A stretch of 64,000 bases of DNA from Sphingobium sp. (GCA_009360885.1 SPEL01000004.1:186001-250000), one strand, 5' to 3'. Counted from the first letter of the stretch, positions 1 to 13,365 are shown. Numbers and translations are program-made. The notes: generated by a model not told the origin, from the letters alone.

Positions 1-1
1 C

Positions 2-2305
2 GGCACCATGGTGGGCGGTTATAACGTCAAGCCGCTTATCGATCTGCTCAGCGATGCTGAGGTTGGCGCTGTTGCTGCAGAGGGCCTCAAAAAGACCCTG
101 CTGATGTTCGACTTCTTCCACGATGTCGCTGAACTGGCAAAGGGTGGGAATGAAAACGCCAAGGCCGTTATTCAGTCATGGGCCGACGCGCAGTGGTTCA
201 CGGACCGTCCCGAAGTCGCCGAAAAGATCACCGTCACGGTGTTCAAGGTAACTGGCGAAACCAATACCGATGACTTGTCGCCCGCACCGGACGCATGGTC
301 CCGCCCTGACATTCCACTCCACTATCTTGCGATGCTGAAAAATGCGCGCGACGGCATCACGCCGGAAGAAGATGGCAAGCGCGGGCCGATGCAGTTCATC
401 GAAGACCTGAAGGCCAAGGGCCATCTGGTTGCCTATGTGGGCGATGTGGTTGGCACCGGTTCTTCGCGTAAATCCGCCACCAACAGTGTGATCTGGGCAA
501 CCGGACAGGACATTCCCTATGTCCCCAACAAGCGTTTTGGCGGCGTTACCTTGGGCGGCAAGATCGCTCCGATCTTCTTCAACACGCAGGAAGATTCCGG
601 CGCGCTGCCGATCGAGGTAGACGTAACCCAACTCAACATGGGCGATGTCATCGACATCTACCCCTATGAAGGCAAGGTCGTTAAGGACGGCGCAGAAGTC
701 GCTCAGTTCGAACTGAAGAGTCAGGTTCTGTTCGACGAAGTGCGTGCCGGTGGCCGTATCAACCTCATCATTGGCCGCTCACTGACCGCCCGCGCCCGTG
801 ATTTTCTTGGCTTGCCCGCATCGGACCTGTTCCGTCAGCCAACCCCGCCGAAGGAAAGCGATAAGGGCTTCACCCTCGCACAGAAAATGGTTGGTCGTGC
901 TTGCGGCCTGCCAGAAGGTCAGGGCATTCGCCCCGGCACCTATTGCGAGCCGCGCATGACCACGGTTGGGTCGCAGGATACCACCGGCCCAATGACCCGC
1001 GATGAGTTGAAGGACCTCGCCTGCCTTGGCTTCTCCGCCGATATGGTAATGCAGTCCTTCTGCCACACTGCGGCTTATCCGAAGCCGGTTGACGTTAAGA
1101 CCCACCGTGAACTGCCGACCTTCATCGCCAATCGTGGCGGTGTGGCGCTGCGTCCGGGTGACGGCGTTATCCATAGCTGGCTCAACCGCCTGCTGCTGCC
1201 CGATACGGTTGGCACCGGTGGCGATTCGCACACCCGCTTCCCGATCGGCATTTCCTTCCCGGCAGGGTCCGGCCTCGTGGCATTCGCCGCCGCGACCGGC
1301 GTTATGCCGCTCGATATGCCGGAATCGGTCCTCGTGCGTTTCAAAGGCGAAATGCAGCCGGGCATCACCCTGCGCGATCTCGTCCATGCTATCCCTTATT
1401 ATGCGATTAAGGCTGGCCTGCTGACGGTTGAAAAGGCTGGTAAGAAGAACATCTTCTCTGGCCGCGTTCTCGAAATCGAAGGCCTACCTGATTTGAAGGT
1501 TGAACAGGCCTTTGAACTGACCGACGCTTCGGCGGAACGTTCTGCGGCCGGCTGCACCGTGCATCTCAATAAGGAGCCGATTATCGAGTATATGAACTCG
1601 AACATCGTCCTGATGAAGAACATGATCGCTGATGGCTATGAGGATGCCCGCACCCTTCAGCGCCGTATCGACGCGATGGAAGCATGGCTCGCTAATCCGC
1701 AGCTTCTTGAAGCGGATAAGGATGCGGAATATGCCGCCGTCATCGAAATCGACCTTGCAGACATCAAGGAACCGATTCTCTGCGCCCCGAATGACCCGGA
1801 CGATGCCCGTCTGCTGTCTGATGTCGCAGAAACCAAGATCGACGAAGTGTTCATCGGCTCGTGCATGACCAACATTGGTCACTTCCGTGCGGCTTCGCTG
1901 TTGCTGAAGGGCAAGAAGGACATCCCGACCCGTCTGTGGGTTGCCCCGCCGACGAAGATGGATGCCGCCGAACTTACCAAGGAAGGTCATTATTCGACCC
2001 TTGGCGGGGCGGGCGCGCGCATGGAAATGCCGGGCTGTTCGCTGTGCATGGGCAATCAGGCGCAGGTGCGTGAAGGGGCCACGGTGGTTTCCACCTCCAC
2101 CCGTAACTTCCCGAACCGTTTGGGCAAGAACAGCAATGTGTTCCTGTCCTCCGCCGAACTGGCGACCGTTGCATCGAAAATTGGCCGTCTACCCACTGTT
2201 GCCGAATATATGGCGGAAATGGGCGTGATCGACGAAGCTAAGGACGAAGTTTACCGCTATATGAACTTCGACCAGATTGACGAATATGCGGATCGGGTTG
2301 CCTGA
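2..2305 (+). CDS. acnB: Aconitate hydratase B, 5'-truncated by window edge
   Basis: Bifunctional aconitase B / 2-methylisocitrate dehydratase of the TCA cycle, a cytosolic 4Fe-4S enzyme. The frame is open to base 2, and the first residues, GTMVGGYN, align with an internal segment about 90 residues into typical AcnB (GTMQGGYN in E. coli), so the start lies upstream of the window. The swivel-like domain ([32 protein letters not shown]) precedes the catalytic part, which is the B-type domain order. Cluster ligands are visible in the IGSCMTN segment and in the C-terminal CSLCMGNQ segment. A strong terminator follows at 2332-2370. Identity is clear; only the N-terminus is missing. Confidence 0.97.
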   Translation, partial: GTMVGGYNVKPLIDLLSDAEVGAVAAEGLKKTLLMFDFFHDVAELAKGGNENAKAVIQSWADAQWFTDRPEVAEKITVTVFKVTGETNTDDLSPAPDAWSRPDIPLHYLAMLKNARDGITPEEDGKRGPMQFIEDLKAKGHLVAYVGDVVGTGSSRKSATNSVIWATGQDIPYVPNKRFGGVTLGGKIAPIFFNTQEDSGALPIEVDVTQLNMGDVIDIYPYEGKVVKDGAEVAQFELKSQVLFDEVRAGGRINLIIGRSLTARARDFLGLPASDLFRQPTPPKESDKGFTLAQKMVGRACGLPEGQGIRPGTYCEPRMTTVGSQDTTGPMTRDELKDLACLGFSADMVMQSFCHTAAYPKPVDVKTHRELPTFIANRGGVALRPGDGVIHSWLNRLLLPDTVGTGGDSHTRFPIGISFPAGSGLVAFAAATGVMPLDMPESVLVRFKGEMQPGITLRDLVHAIPYYAIKAGLLTVEKAGKKNIFSGRVLEIEGLPDLKVEQAFELTDASAERSAAGCTVHLNKEPIIEYMNSNIVLMKNMIADGYEDARTLQRRIDAMEAWLANPQLLEADKDAEYAAVIEIDLADIKEPILCAPNDPDDARLLSDVAETKIDEVFIGSCMTNIGHFRAASLLLKGKKDIPTRLWVAPPTKMDAAELTKEGHYSTLGGAGARMEMPGCSLCMGNQAQVREGATVVSTSTRNFPNRLGKNSNVFLSSAELATVASKIGRLPTVAEYMAEMGVIDEAKDEVYRYMNFDQIDEYADRVA

Positions 2306-2331
2306 CCCCATCATCTGATTGACGAATGAAT

Positions 2332-2370
2332 AACCGGCTGGAGGCACATGCTTCTGGCCGGTTTTCTTTT
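2332..2370 (+). terminator. Rho-independent terminator of acnB
   Basis: Stem AACCGGC (2332-2338) pairs with GCCGGTT (2357-2363), followed by a T-rich run. It lies 27 bases after the acnB stop and separates acnB from acs. Confidence 0.85.
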
Positions 2371-2497
2371 ACCTGCCTTCTCTCCCGATCTCGCTGGCTC
2401 CAACTTAGACCATGGTATAGGATGCAGAGCTAACGGGTGATTGATAGCATCATCCCAAGATAAATAGACCAAAAGAATATAGGATGGAGAGACGACG

Positions 2498-4433
<1,936 letters not shown>

Positions 4434-4450
<17 letters not shown>

Positions 4451-5105
4451 CTCTGGCGATGGGGAGACGATCCTCATTGCCGACGATCATCCCCTTTTCC
4501 GTCAGGCGCTTGGTCTGGCGGTAAGCGGGGTCAGGCCGCAAGCCCATATTATCGAGGCGGGGACCATCTCTGCCGCGACCAACGCTGCGCGCACTGCGAC
4601 AGGGCTGGCCCTCATTCTGCTCGACCTTAACATGCCGGATGCAGAGGGCTTTATGGGGGTAGCATTGATGCATGCCCAGCGCCCCGACGTTCCCATCATT
4701 GTGGTTTCCAGCGCAGAGGCGGCCTCCGCCGCGAAAGAGGCTGTCCGTGTCGGGGCTACCGGCTTTCTGGGCAAGCACGAAGACCTTGCAACAATGGAAA
4801 AGGTTATCGCTGCGGCCATAGCCGGGGAACGCATATCACCGCCAGCCGATGAACCGCTTGATACCATGGCCAGCAAGCTAACAGACCTGACGCCTATGCA
4901 GCTTCAGGTGCTTCATGGGGTACTGGCAGGGCGGCTCAATAAACAGATTGCGCATGATCTGGGGATCGCCATCCCCACGGTGAAGGCGCATATGACCGCG
5001 ATATTGCGTAAGCTCGATGTTTCCAACCGCACGCAGGCTGTATTGGCGGCACGGGCACTGGGCCTTACCCTGAATCAGCAAAGCCCATCTGTGTTCAATT
5101 CCTGA
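4434..5105 (+). CDS. LuxR-family response regulator (CrbR/ErdR-like)
   Basis: Two-component response regulator, 223 aa. The receiver domain spans residues about 11-125, with acidic pair DD at 17-18, phospho-Asp D64 (LLDLNMPD) and K114 (GKHE). A GerE/LuxR-type helix-turn-helix spans about 153-215 (TPMQLQVL...KQIAHDLGI...[14 protein letters not shown]). It starts inside the 3' end of acs (GTG 4434 or ATG 4437), so it is translationally coupled to it. Regulators of this type beside acs (CrbR of the CrbS/R system, ErdR/AgmR) control acetate use in gamma-proteobacteria; that role here is inference. No partner histidine kinase is in the window. Confidence 0.9.
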
Positions 5106-5127
5106 TCGGTTCCGCCCCCGGCCCATA

Positions 5128-5182
5128 TTCAGATTCATGTCGTAATCCCCCAAGGGGCAGGACTTGGCCACCCGAATCTGAA
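5128..5182. repeat. Inverted repeat between response regulator and S46 peptidase
   Basis: TTCAGATTC (5128-5136) and its exact complement GAATCTGAA (5174-5182) flank 37 bases that contain a small CCCC-AA-GGGG hairpin. There is no T-run on either strand, so this is either a weak terminator or a protein-binding site. Confidence 0.45.
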
Positions 5183-5253
5183 GTTCGCCTCATGCAATTC
5201 ATCCTAAAACCCGCTAGAAGATGGTTATGGCTCAATCAGGAGTTTCCCATATA

Positions 5254-7419
5254 ATGAAATCCCCTAGTTTATCCCCTCGCGCCCCCAGCTTCATCGCTCT
5301 TGGCCTTGGCAGTGTCATGACCATCCCTGCATCCAGCGCGAATGAAGGCATGTGGGTGCCGCAGCAGGCCACCGAAATCGGTGCCGCCATGCGCACAGAT
5401 GGCCTTGAGATCGACCCGGCTCAGCTTACCAACCTCAACAGCGCACCAATGAATGCCATTGTATCACTGGGTGGTTGTTCCGCAGCTTTCCTCAGCCCGC
5501 AGGGGCTGGTCGCCACCAACCATCACTGCGTCCATGGCTCCGTCCAGTATAACAGCAAGGAAGGGCAGGACTATCTGACCAATGGCTTCCTTGCGAAAAC
5601 CACCGCCGAGGAACTGCCCGCCGCCCCCGGTTCGCGCATTTATGTAATTGAGGAACTGCGCGATGTGACCGCCGCGATGCTCAAGGGCGTGACCGCAAAG
5701 CTCTCTGGCAGCGACCGTTACGCCCTGCTCGATACCAATCGCAAAAACCTGATTGCGGAATGTGAAAAGCAGCCCAATCGTCGCTGTGACGTGCGCCCAT
5801 ATTATGGCGGAGCGGCTTATTATCTTCAGCAGCAGCTTGAAATTCAGGATGTGCGCCTCGTCTATGCCCCGGCCATGGGGATCGGCAATTTCGGCGGCGA
5901 GACGGATAATTGGATGTGGCCGCGCCACACCGGCGATTTCGGCTTTTACCGCGCCTATGTGGGGCCGGATGGGTCGTCCCGCCCTTATGCCAAGGATAAC
6001 ATTCCCTATAAGCCCAAAAGCTGGCTGAAAATCGCCAAAGAGGGCCTGAAGGAAAATGATTTCGTGATGGTTGCGGGTTTCCCCGGCACCACCAACCGCC
6101 TACGCACAGCAGACGAAGTTCGTTTCAATTTTGCCGAATATGAACCCTTGTGGCAGCGTCTGCTCAGCGATTATGCAACACAGATTGAGCGCTTCACGGC
6201 CCATGACCGCGAAGCAGAAATTCGTTATGCCGCGATTCTGGCTGGCGCAGAAAATTACGAGAAAAAGCTGGCCGGTGATCTGGTTGGCGCGGACGCCATC
6301 AACCTCGACGCCCGCAAAACCGCCGAAGAAAAAGCGTTTCGTGACTGGGTTGCCGCCGACAAAAAGCGTCAGGCCAGCTATGGTAACGCCATCGCCGCTC
6401 TCGATACGCTGGTTGCGGAAAATAATACCGCATCGCTGAAAGGGCTGCGCCTCTCGCTCATCAACCGGGCGCAGCTTCTCGATTCTGCTCGTGTGCTCTA
6501 TCGCTGGGCCAAGGAGCAGGAAAAACCCAATGCGCAGCGCGAAAGCGGTTTTCAGGACCGTGACCGCAACACAATATTGGAGCGGTTGACGCGGGTGGAA
6601 CGCCGCTTCCTCCCCGCAATCGACCGCCAGCTTTTTGTGGCCGCACTGGACGAGTATAAGAAGCTGCCTGCGGCCGATCGCTTTACTGGCTTTGAAACGG
6701 CGCTGGACGGCATTGGTATGGACCGTCTTTATGCGGATACCAAGCTGGGGGACACTGCAACCCGCCTTGGCTGGATGGGCAAGTCCGCCGCAGACTTTGA
6801 GGCATCCAATGATCCGTTCATCAAGCTCGCTATTGCGCTCTACCCCGATGACATTGCCGGGGAGGCTAAGGAAAAAGACCGTTCAGGCCGCACTCAGGCC
6901 GCTCGTTCGGTTTATATGCAGGGGCTGATGGCCTATAGAAAGGCCGCGAACATCCCGCTCTACCCGGATGCGAATAGTTCGCTGCGCCTCACATGGGGCA
7001 AGGTGACGGGCCGCGCCCGTGATGGCCAGATATGGACATCCTTCACCACCGCCGAAGGGCTGGTCGCCAAGCAGACCGGCAAGGGCGAATTTAACGCGCC
7101 CAAGGCCGTCATCGACGCGATTAACCGCAAGGATTATGGCCGCTATGCGTCGCCCGAACTGGGCACTTTGCCGGTTGATTTCATGTCCACCGTGGACATC
7201 ACCAACGGCAATAGCGGGTCATCGACCCTGAATGCACGGGGTGAATTTGTCGGCCTTGCCTTTGATGGCACGCTGGACGGGGTAATCTCCGACTGGGCCT
7301 ATGTGGCCGAACGCAACCGCACCATTCACGTCGATAGCCGCTTCATGCTGTGGACGATGGATAAGATTGATGGCGCGCATAATCTGCTGAAAGAAATGGG
7401 AGTCGAAGTCAGCAAATAA
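5254..7419 (+). CDS. S46-family dipeptidyl peptidase (DPP7/DPP11 type)
   Basis: Secreted or periplasmic serine exopeptidase releasing dipeptides, 721 aa from the chosen start. ATG 5254 is preferred over the longer frame from 5221 because AGGAG sits about 9 bases before it and the product then begins with a signal peptide (cleavage likely after PASSA). The catalytic His is in TNHHCVHGS near residue 90; the nucleophile Ser is in the GNSGSSTLNARGE motif near residue 655. S46 enzymes are chymotrypsin-fold peptidases found in Bacteroidetes, xanthomonads and sphingomonads. DPP7 versus DPP11 specificity was not decided. It is monocistronic, with terminators directly downstream. Confidence 0.93.
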   Translation: MKSPSLSPRAPSFIALGLGSVMTIPASSANEGMWVPQQATEIGAAMRTDGLEIDPAQLTNLNSAPMNAIVSLGGCSAAFLSPQGLVATNHHCVHGSVQYNSKEGQDYLTNGFLAKTTAEELPAAPGSRIYVIEELRDVTAAMLKGVTAKLSGSDRYALLDTNRKNLIAECEKQPNRRCDVRPYYGGAAYYLQQQLEIQDVRLVYAPAMGIGNFGGETDNWMWPRHTGDFGFYRAYVGPDGSSRPYAKDNIPYKPKSWLKIAKEGLKENDFVMVAGFPGTTNRLRTADEVRFNFAEYEPLWQRLLSDYATQIERFTAHDREAEIRYAAILAGAENYEKKLAGDLVGADAINLDARKTAEEKAFRDWVAADKKRQASYGNAIAALDTLVAENNTASLKGLRLSLINRAQLLDSARVLYRWAKEQEKPNAQRESGFQDRDRNTILERLTRVERRFLPAIDRQLFVAALDEYKKLPAADRFTGFETALDGIGMDRLYADTKLGDTATRLGWMGKSAADFEASNDPFIKLAIALYPDDIAGEAKEKDRSGRTQAARSVYMQGLMAYRKAANIPLYPDANSSLRLTWGKVTGRARDGQIWTSFTTAEGLVAKQTGKGEFNAPKAVIDAINRKDYGRYASPELGTLPVDFMSTVDITNGNSGSSTLNARGEFVGLAFDGTLDGVISDWAYVAERNRTIHVDSRFMLWTMDKIDGAHNLLKEMGVEVSK

Positions 7420-7428
7420 GGCCAGATA

Positions 7429-7455
7429 GGCCCGCAACCTATGGGCCGCTTTTTT
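7429..7455 (+). terminator. Terminator of S46 peptidase gene
   Basis: A GGCCC / GGGCC stem with a 9-base loop is followed by a six-T run, 10 bases after the stop codon. Confidence 0.7.
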
Positions 7456-7462
7456 ACCAATG

Positions 7463-7508
7463 ATAGAGGGCGATCCGGTTCAGCTAAATCGGATCCGCCC
7501 TCTATTTA
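7463..7508. terminator. Long hairpin in convergent intergenic region
   Basis: A near-perfect 15-16 bp stem, ATAGAGGGC(G)ATCCG against CGGATCCGCCCTCTAT with one bulged base, lies between convergent genes. It probably terminates the minus-strand leuS-lptE-holA transcript or acts in both directions. Confidence 0.6.
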
Positions 7509-7617
7509 CTTACAGCCTCCCGCATTCCGGAGGCTTCAAATGATTCTACATTGTCTTGAAATTATCTCGAAAATGCCCAAGGGACGGCCTTTCTACCGGA
7601 TTTGAGTTTTCAGGATT

Positions 7618-8664
7618 TCAGCCCCGGCGTTGTTGCCGGGCGCGGGCTGCCTGTCGGGCGATGGTCAATAATTCCTGACGCACCGCAACCTCACCGGGGC
7701 CGCGACTGTTACGCGTTGCGCGCTCAGCATCCAGCAAGCGGTGCATCAACCGCTCTATCGACGGCAGAGGCCAGCTTCGGGCCTGCTGCGTGATATTGCC
7801 CTTTTCCTTGAAGAAAATAGCCTTCCCCATGGCCTCTATCGCCTGATCCGGGCTAGTGCCATTGCGCCGCGCATCAGCATGAATTTGCCCCAGCAGAACC
7901 GCCCGTCCGATAAGGGGCCGCGTCACCGCCGCCAATGCCGTGCCGCTCACCGCTAACCGCGCGAGTTCCTGTTGCAGCCGGTCCACATCCCCACCGAATA
8001 CAGCATTTACCAGCGGGCCAATGTCCGCCTCCGCCGTTTCCGCCGAGAGAGCCGCAACGACCTCCTCCGTCACCTCTGCCGGGCGGTCCGGCGCGGCATC
8101 GAGATAAAGCGCGATTTTCTCTACCTCATTCGCCATCAGGGCGCGGTCATTCCCCGCCGCGCTGGCGACAGTCCGCGCCAGATCAGGGGACAGACGCAGG
8201 CCATTTTCCCGCGCCAGCCCCATGATGATCTGCGCCGCATCCCGTGCATCCGGTTCATAACCGATGAAGGGCATGGCCGCCGGATGGCCGATGCAATATT
8301 TGACCAGCTTTGACGTGTTTTTAAGGGTGGTGCCAATCGCTACGACAGGGTTGCCTGCTTGCGGCGCTTCCAGCAAGGCTTCCACCGCTGGCAGGCTCTC
8401 GTCGCCAATAGGCGCGATGCGAATCCAACGCTTATCACCAAACATCGAAAGAGAGGCCGCTTCATCGGCGAGGCGCGCCGGGTCGCCCTTGAGCGTCGCG
8501 CCATCAAGGTCGATACGCTCCGCCCCATCCCCCATGGCGCGCTCAAGACGCTTAACCAGTGCGATATGCCCGGCTTCATCCGGGCCATAGAGCAGATAGA
8601 GGCGAATGTCGGCAGAGGGCGCATCCAGCGCCTTCTCCATTTGCGGGCGCTTTACGGCCTTCAT
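7618..8664 (-). CDS. holA: DNA polymerase III subunit delta
   Basis: Clamp-loader delta subunit, 348 aa, which opens the sliding clamp during replication. The N-terminal region carries the AAA-like fold (LYLLYGPDEAGHIALVKRL), though like other delta subunits it lacks a working P-loop. The C-terminal collar part includes LMHRLLDAERATRNS. Its start overlaps the lptE stop by 4 bases, and lptE in turn overlaps leuS, so all three form one transcript; this order is common in alphaproteobacteria. Confidence 0.94.
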   Translation of the reverse strand: MKAVKRPQMEKALDAPSADIRLYLLYGPDEAGHIALVKRLERAMGDGAERIDLDGATLKGDPARLADEAASLSMFGDKRWIRIAPIGDESLPAVEALLEAPQAGNPVVAIGTTLKNTSKLVKYCIGHPAAMPFIGYEPDARDAAQIIMGLARENGLRLSPDLARTVASAAGNDRALMANEVEKIALYLDAAPDRPAEVTEEVVAALSAETAEADIGPLVNAVFGGDVDRLQQELARLAVSGTALAAVTRPLIGRAVLLGQIHADARRNGTSPDQAIEAMGKAIFFKEKGNITQQARSWPLPSIERLMHRLLDAERATRNSRGPGEVAVRQELLTIARQAARARQQRRG

Positions 8665-9191
8665 TGCCCTTTGGCGGGGGCCGCAGCCGATTCAGAGGCG
8701 ATTTTCTGCGCCATACGGGTAATGATCTGGTCCGCAACAATCTGAGCCAGCCGCTCCAGCGCGGTGTCTTCGGACGCGATGGTTGCATATTCGCTGCTGG
8801 CCACATCAATACCAGCATCAGAACCAGCCGTCGCGTCCAACACAACCGCACCAGTCGCCTGATCGAACAGTTGATACCGCGCACGCAAAGTACGCCGTTC
8901 GCGCGTCACCGCATCATCAGGACGCACACCGACACCGATAATCTGGTCATCCAGCTTCACCACCAGCCGATAATGCGGACCATTGCCGCCGGAGATAGCG
9001 GACAACCGATCATTCAACGCATTCCGTACCAGCCAGCCGCCCTTGCCCTCTATCGCCGCAACGTCAACACTGCCGATTTGCTGCGCGACCACGCCCGCCG
9101 TGCCCCCAGAATAAAGCGGACGGAAGCCGCAGCCAGCCAACAATGGCGTGACGGCCATCACCAAAGCGAAAGAGGTAAGCCGGTTTCTCAT
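8661..9191 (-). CDS. lptE: LPS-assembly lipoprotein LptE
   Basis: Outer-membrane lipoprotein, 176 aa, that plugs the LptD barrel for LPS export. It has a lipoprotein signal peptide with lipobox LLAGC at residues about 17-21, followed by the family's typical GFRPLYSG start of the mature protein. It overlaps leuS upstream and holA downstream by 4 bases each. Identification rests on the lipobox, the GFRPLY motif and gene order. Confidence 0.92.
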   Translation of the reverse strand: MRNRLTSFALVMAVTPLLAGCGFRPLYSGGTAGVVAQQIGSVDVAAIEGKGGWLVRNALNDRLSAISGGNGPHYRLVVKLDDQIIGVGVRPDDAVTRERRTLRARYQLFDQATGAVVLDATAGSDAGIDVASSEYATIASEDTALERLAQIVADQIITRMAQKIASESAAAPAKGQ

Positions 9192-11719
9192 ATCACCAGA
9201 TTGACCAGACGATCAGGAACCACAATGATTTTTTTCGGGGTGGCCCCATCAAGGATGCGCGCTACATTGGGCGCAACGAGCGCAAGCGCCTCCAGTTCCG
9301 CCTTAGGCAAGCCCTTCGCAACGGTGATGGTATCGCGCAATTTACCCATCACCTGCACGGCGATGGTGACCTCATCATCCACCAGCAAGGCAGGATCAAC
9401 CGCAGGCCATGCGGCATCAGCGATCAGGCCGCCACCGGTGATCTCCTGACCAAGATCAGCCCATGCTTCTTCCGCAAGATGCGGCACCATGGGCGACACC
9501 AGCAGGGCGAGCGTGCGGATAGCCGTGCTACGACTGGCCGACGGTTTCGCCTTTTCAATGGCATTGGTCAGTTCATAGAGCTTCGCGACGGCCTTGTTGA
9601 AGGACAGCGACTCTATATCTTTTGCGATGCCGTCAATGGCCTGATGCAACTTGCGGTCGAGCGCCTTATCCTCTCCGCCTTCGCCCCGTTCTGCAGCCTC
9701 GCCAAAGAGACGCCACAGACGATTGACGAAGCGCCAGCTACCTTCGATGCCGCTGGCGGTCCAGGGAAGGTCACGTTCAGGCGGGCTGTCAGAGAGCATG
9801 AACCAACGGACCGCATCCGCGCCATATTGTTCGATAATATCATCAGGATCGACGACATTTTTCTTGGACTTGGACATTTTCTCAACACGGCCAACCGACA
9901 CCGGTTCGCCTGTTTCGACAATCACATAGCCCTCACCCTGCTTTTCAATGTCTTGCGGGGCGAGCCATGCACCAGCGGGCGACTTATAGGTTTCATGCGT
10001 CACCATACCCTGTGTGAACAGACCCGCAAAAGGCTCTTTCACATCGATTTTGCCGCAATAAGCAAGGGCGCGGGTCCAGAAACGGGCATACAGCAGGTGA
10101 AGAATCGCATGTTCCACCCCGCCAATATATTGGCCAACAGGCAGCCATTTTTCTGCCTCAGCCTTATCAAAGGGCTGATTGTCCGGCTGGCTGGCAAAAC
10201 GGATGAAATACCAACTTGAATCAACGAACGTGTCGAGCGTGTCGGTTTCACGGCGCGCAGCCTTGCCGCAATTGGGGCAATCCGCATTTTTCCATGTCGG
10301 GTGCCGTTCCAGCGGGTTGCCGGGGATGTCAAAGCTGACATCTTCGGGCAGTTTAACAGGAAGCTGATCCTTCGGCACGGGAACCACGCCGCATGTCTCG
10401 CAGTGGATGAAGGGAATGGGTGTGCCCCAATAACGCTGACGGGAAACGCCCCAGTCGCGCAGACGCCAGATGGTGGTGCCTTTGCCCCAACCGCCTTCTT
10501 CGGCGCGGGCGATGACCTCTGCCTTGGCCGCATCCACCGCCATACCGGTGAGGAAATCACTGTTCACCAGCTTGCCGGGGCCAGTATAGGCCTCATCATT
10601 GATTGGCGCGTTTTCATCGCCCTCTGCGGCTACAACGCGGGGGGTGGGCAACATGTATTTACGGGCGAAATCAAGATCGCGCTGGTCGTGACCAGGCACC
10701 GCCATAACCGCGCCCGTACCATATTCCATCAGCACGAAATTAGCGATGAACAACGGCAGTTTCGCCCCGGTGAACGGGTGGATCACCGACAGGCCGGTAT
10801 CATATCCCTTTTTCTCCTGCGTTTCGATGTCCGCCGCCGCAGTGCCAGACTGACGACATTCATCGGCGAAGCCCGCCAATGCCGCGTCATTTTTCGCTAG
10901 CGCCAGTGCAATCGGATGATCCGCCGCAATGGCCGCAAAGCTCGCGCCGAAAATCGTGTCGGGGCGGGTGGAGAACACCTCCAGCTCTGTGATGTCACCA
11001 ACCGGTGCATCCAGCTTGAACCGGAATTGCAGGCCAACCGACTTGCCAATCCAGTTTTCCTGCATCAGCTTCACTTTGTCCGGCCAATGCTCCAGCCCCT
11101 TCAGGCCATCGAGCAGATCATCGGCGAACTGCGTGATCTTGAGGAACCATTGATTGAGCTTGCGCTTTTCCACCGTCGCACCGGAGCGCCAGCCCTTACC
11201 ATCGATCACCTGCTCATTAGCAAGGACGGTCATGTCAACCGGGTCCCAGTTGACCGCGCTTTCCTTGCGGTAAACAAGGCCAGCCTCATAGAGATCAAGG
11301 AACAGCGCCTGTTCATGGCCGTAATAGTCCGGCTCGCACGTGGCGATTTCGCGGCTCCAATCCAGCGCAAAGCCCAGTTTCTTAAGCTGAGTTTTCATGT
11401 TGGCGATATTGGAACGGGTCCAGTCGCCGGGATGGACTTTCTTTTCCATCGCCGCATTTTCAGCAGGCATCCCAAAGGCATCCCACCCCATCGGGTGCAG
11501 CACCTCATAACCCGTCATACGGCGGAAACGCGCCAGCACATCGCCCATGGTATAGTTGCGCACATGGCCGATATGAATACGCCCAGACGGGTAAGGAAAC
11601 ATTTCCAGCACATAAGAACGCGGCTTGGCCGAGTCACTGTCTGCACGGAAACTCTGCTTCTCGTCCCAGATGCGTTGCCACTTGGCGTCTGCTTCCAGCG
11701 GGTTGAAGCGCCTTTGCAT
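9188..11719 (-). CDS. leuS: Leucyl-tRNA synthetase
   Basis: Class I aminoacyl-tRNA synthetase, 843 aa from ATG 11719. That start is chosen over the longer frame at 11773 because AAGGAG lies 9 bases upstream and the protein then begins MQRRFNP, as usual. HIGH motif at residues 49-52 ([14 protein letters not shown]), KMSKS near residue 600-610, and a CP1 editing domain between them ([15 protein letters not shown]). The class I zinc-binding CETCG / CPNCG pairs are also present. First gene of the leuS-lptE-holA set. Confidence 0.97.
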   Translation of the reverse strand: MQRRFNPLEADAKWQRIWDEKQSFRADSDSAKPRSYVLEMFPYPSGRIHIGHVRNYTMGDVLARFRRMTGYEVLHPMGWDAFGMPAENAAMEKKVHPGDWTRSNIANMKTQLKKLGFALDWSREIATCEPDYYGHEQALFLDLYEAGLVYRKESAVNWDPVDMTVLANEQVIDGKGWRSGATVEKRKLNQWFLKITQFADDLLDGLKGLEHWPDKVKLMQENWIGKSVGLQFRFKLDAPVGDITELEVFSTRPDTIFGASFAAIAADHPIALALAKNDAALAGFADECRQSGTAAADIETQEKKGYDTGLSVIHPFTGAKLPLFIANFVLMEYGTGAVMAVPGHDQRDLDFARKYMLPTPRVVAAEGDENAPINDEAYTGPGKLVNSDFLTGMAVDAAKAEVIARAEEGGWGKGTTIWRLRDWGVSRQRYWGTPIPFIHCETCGVVPVPKDQLPVKLPEDVSFDIPGNPLERHPTWKNADCPNCGKAARRETDTLDTFVDSSWYFIRFASQPDNQPFDKAEAEKWLPVGQYIGGVEHAILHLLYARFWTRALAYCGKIDVKEPFAGLFTQGMVTHETYKSPAGAWLAPQDIEKQGEGYVIVETGEPVSVGRVEKMSKSKKNVVDPDDIIEQYGADAVRWFMLSDSPPERDLPWTASGIEGSWRFVNRLWRLFGEAAERGEGGEDKALDRKLHQAIDGIAKDIESLSFNKAVAKLYELTNAIEKAKPSASRSTAIRTLALLVSPMVPHLAEEAWADLGQEITGGGLIADAAWPAVDPALLVDDEVTIAVQVMGKLRDTITVAKGLPKAELEALALVAPNVARILDGATPKKIIVVPDRLVNLVI

Positions 11720-11797
11720 GATGATAGGCTCCTTGACAGGCGGGACGCCTGCCCGGCGCGCCGCCCCGTTCATCTAATGAAATAACTGCGCGGAAAA

Positions 11798-12268
11798 TCA
11801 GCCCTCGCTGATCGCCATATGACGCAGCGCACGGGCGCGGGTAAGGATAATTTCCTCCAGCTTTTGCACAGTTGCGGCCTTTACCGGCGCATCAACCCAC
11901 TGCCCATTTTGCAGCACCTGACGGCTGGCCGCAACGCGCAGAGCATCGGCCCGCAAATCCTGATCGAGAATCGAAACCGTCAGCTTCATCCGCTCATTGG
12001 CAACGTCAGGATTGGCATACCAGTCGGTTACAATCACGCCGCCATTGCTGTCCGTCTGGGCCATCGGCATGAAAGACAGAGTATCCAGCGTCGCACGCCA
12101 CAAATAGCTGTTAACGCCGATTGTCGTCACCTTCGCGGCGGCGATATCGGTTCTGGGCCGCTTATTCCCGCCACCACAAGCGCCGAGCGCCGCAAGGGCC
12201 GTGAGGGCAACAAAGCCGGTCAGGAAACGAGACCCGTTAAAGAAGGGGGACGCGGGGCGCACAGTCAT
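11798..12268 (-). CDS. DUF3576 lipoprotein
   Basis: 156-aa predicted lipoprotein. A hydrophobic N-terminal segment ends in a lipobox-like LAALGAC, then a DUF3576-type domain (GVNSYLWRATLDTLSFMPMAQTDSNGGVIVTDW). Function unknown; the family is an alphaproteobacterial outer-envelope protein commonly found upstream of leuS, as here (78-base gap, same strand). Confidence 0.88.
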   Translation of the reverse strand: MTVRPASPFFNGSRFLTGFVALTALAALGACGGGNKRPRTDIAAAKVTTIGVNSYLWRATLDTLSFMPMAQTDSNGGVIVTDWYANPDVANERMKLTVSILDQDLRADALRVAASRQVLQNGQWVDAPVKAATVQKLEEIILTRARALRHMAISEG

Positions 12269-12645
12269 GGCACACTTTCTTCAATCACTAAGATTGCAGG
12301 CGCAATCGGAACATCTGGTGCATCTATAACCAGACCGGGCCAATCGGCAACCCCGGCTGATAGAGGAAATAGCAGGAAATGCATTCTCCCCCAGCGCTTC
12401 CCCCGTGAAAGACCATATGCGACGCCTGCCTGTCATGACAATGCAACATTATAGTGAGAACAGCCCGACCCATTGCGGAGTTCCCGCACTGGCGTGGCGA
12501 CTCGTTGGAATATACGGCCTGCCGAACGCGCCTGTGGATTTTACGCAACAAGACAGAAAATAAAGTGCATGTGGCTGGTCATCTGCGAATCATTTGCTAT
12601 GTTCAGTCCTATAAAATGAAATAATCGAGCTATTGGGCAAATCAA
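12269..12645. other. Intergenic region, no gene seen (divergent promoters expected)
   Basis: 377 bases between the divergently transcribed DUF3576 and a hypothetical gene. No convincing ORF, RNA gene or terminator was found; both promoters should lie here, but I could not assign -35/-10 boxes with confidence. Confidence 0.5.
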
Positions 12646-13365
12646 ATGGTTGGGCTTAGGGGGTATATTGCAGCGCTTACGCTAATTGGGGCGGCATCGG
12701 CTATGGTCGGGGCGCCAGCCATTGGTGCAGCCAGCAACCTTCTGAAACACTCCTCCTCTTTCACCCCTGTTTCGCTGAATGATCTGGGCAGCATTTCTTC
12801 TTTCACGCCCAGCATTAAGGATGAGAAGCTCTCTTCGGCCTATGCACAGGCTTCGCTGAACCGCCATGAAAATGGTTTCCGTTTCACCCCGACCAGCGGT
12901 TCGATGAGCGGGCGGCGCTCCATCACTGTTCTGGTGCGCGCTGACCGCGCTGCACCACGCAGTGAAGAACGCAACACCACGCTCAATATTCAACCACTGG
13001 CCTTCAATCTGGATGCCTCACGCGGGTGGCGCAAATTCGCCCTTCCTGAAACAGTTGGCCGCAAGCCGCTAGACCCTGTTTCAATGGATCTGGCCGGTGC
13101 GAAAAATTTCGCTCTGGAAAAGGCACCGACCCAGAAAAAGGCCCTCACGCAGCCCGAATCGCAGGGTGAAGGGGCTTCCGCCTCACAATTGCTAAGCGGC
13201 AATCGTCCGCTCAGCGTTGATCTGGGCAGCAGCTATTCTCTGACCCGCAACCTCAACGTAACGGCAGGCGTACGTTATAGCGGACCGGATAACCGCATGG
13301 CACCGCTCACTGATCCGCGTCAGGATAATCAGGCGGTTTATGTCGGGACGATCTTCAAGTTCTGA
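12646..13365 (+). CDS. Hypothetical exported protein, possibly outer-membrane associated
   Basis: 239 aa, function not recognised. An N-terminal signal-like hydrophobic stretch (GYIAALTLIGAASAMVGAPAIGAAS) is followed by low-complexity Ser/Thr-rich sequence with the motif SSFTP repeated twice (residues about 37 and 51). The C-terminal 50 residues look like two amphipathic beta strands ending in phenylalanine (SVDLGSSYSLTRNLNVTAGVRYS ... YVGTIFKF, broken here for length), a pattern typical of outer-membrane proteins. It stands alone, with no obvious partner. Confidence 0.7.
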   Translation: MVGLRGYIAALTLIGAASAMVGAPAIGAASNLLKHSSSFTPVSLNDLGSISSFTPSIKDEKLSSAYAQASLNRHENGFRFTPTSGSMSGRRSITVLVRADRAAPRSEERNTTLNIQPLAFNLDASRGWRKFALPETVGRKPLDPVSMDLAGAKNFALEKAPTQKKALTQPESQGEGASASQLLSGNRPLSVDLGSSYSLTRNLNVTAGVRYSGPDNRMAPLTDPRQDNQAVYVGTIFKF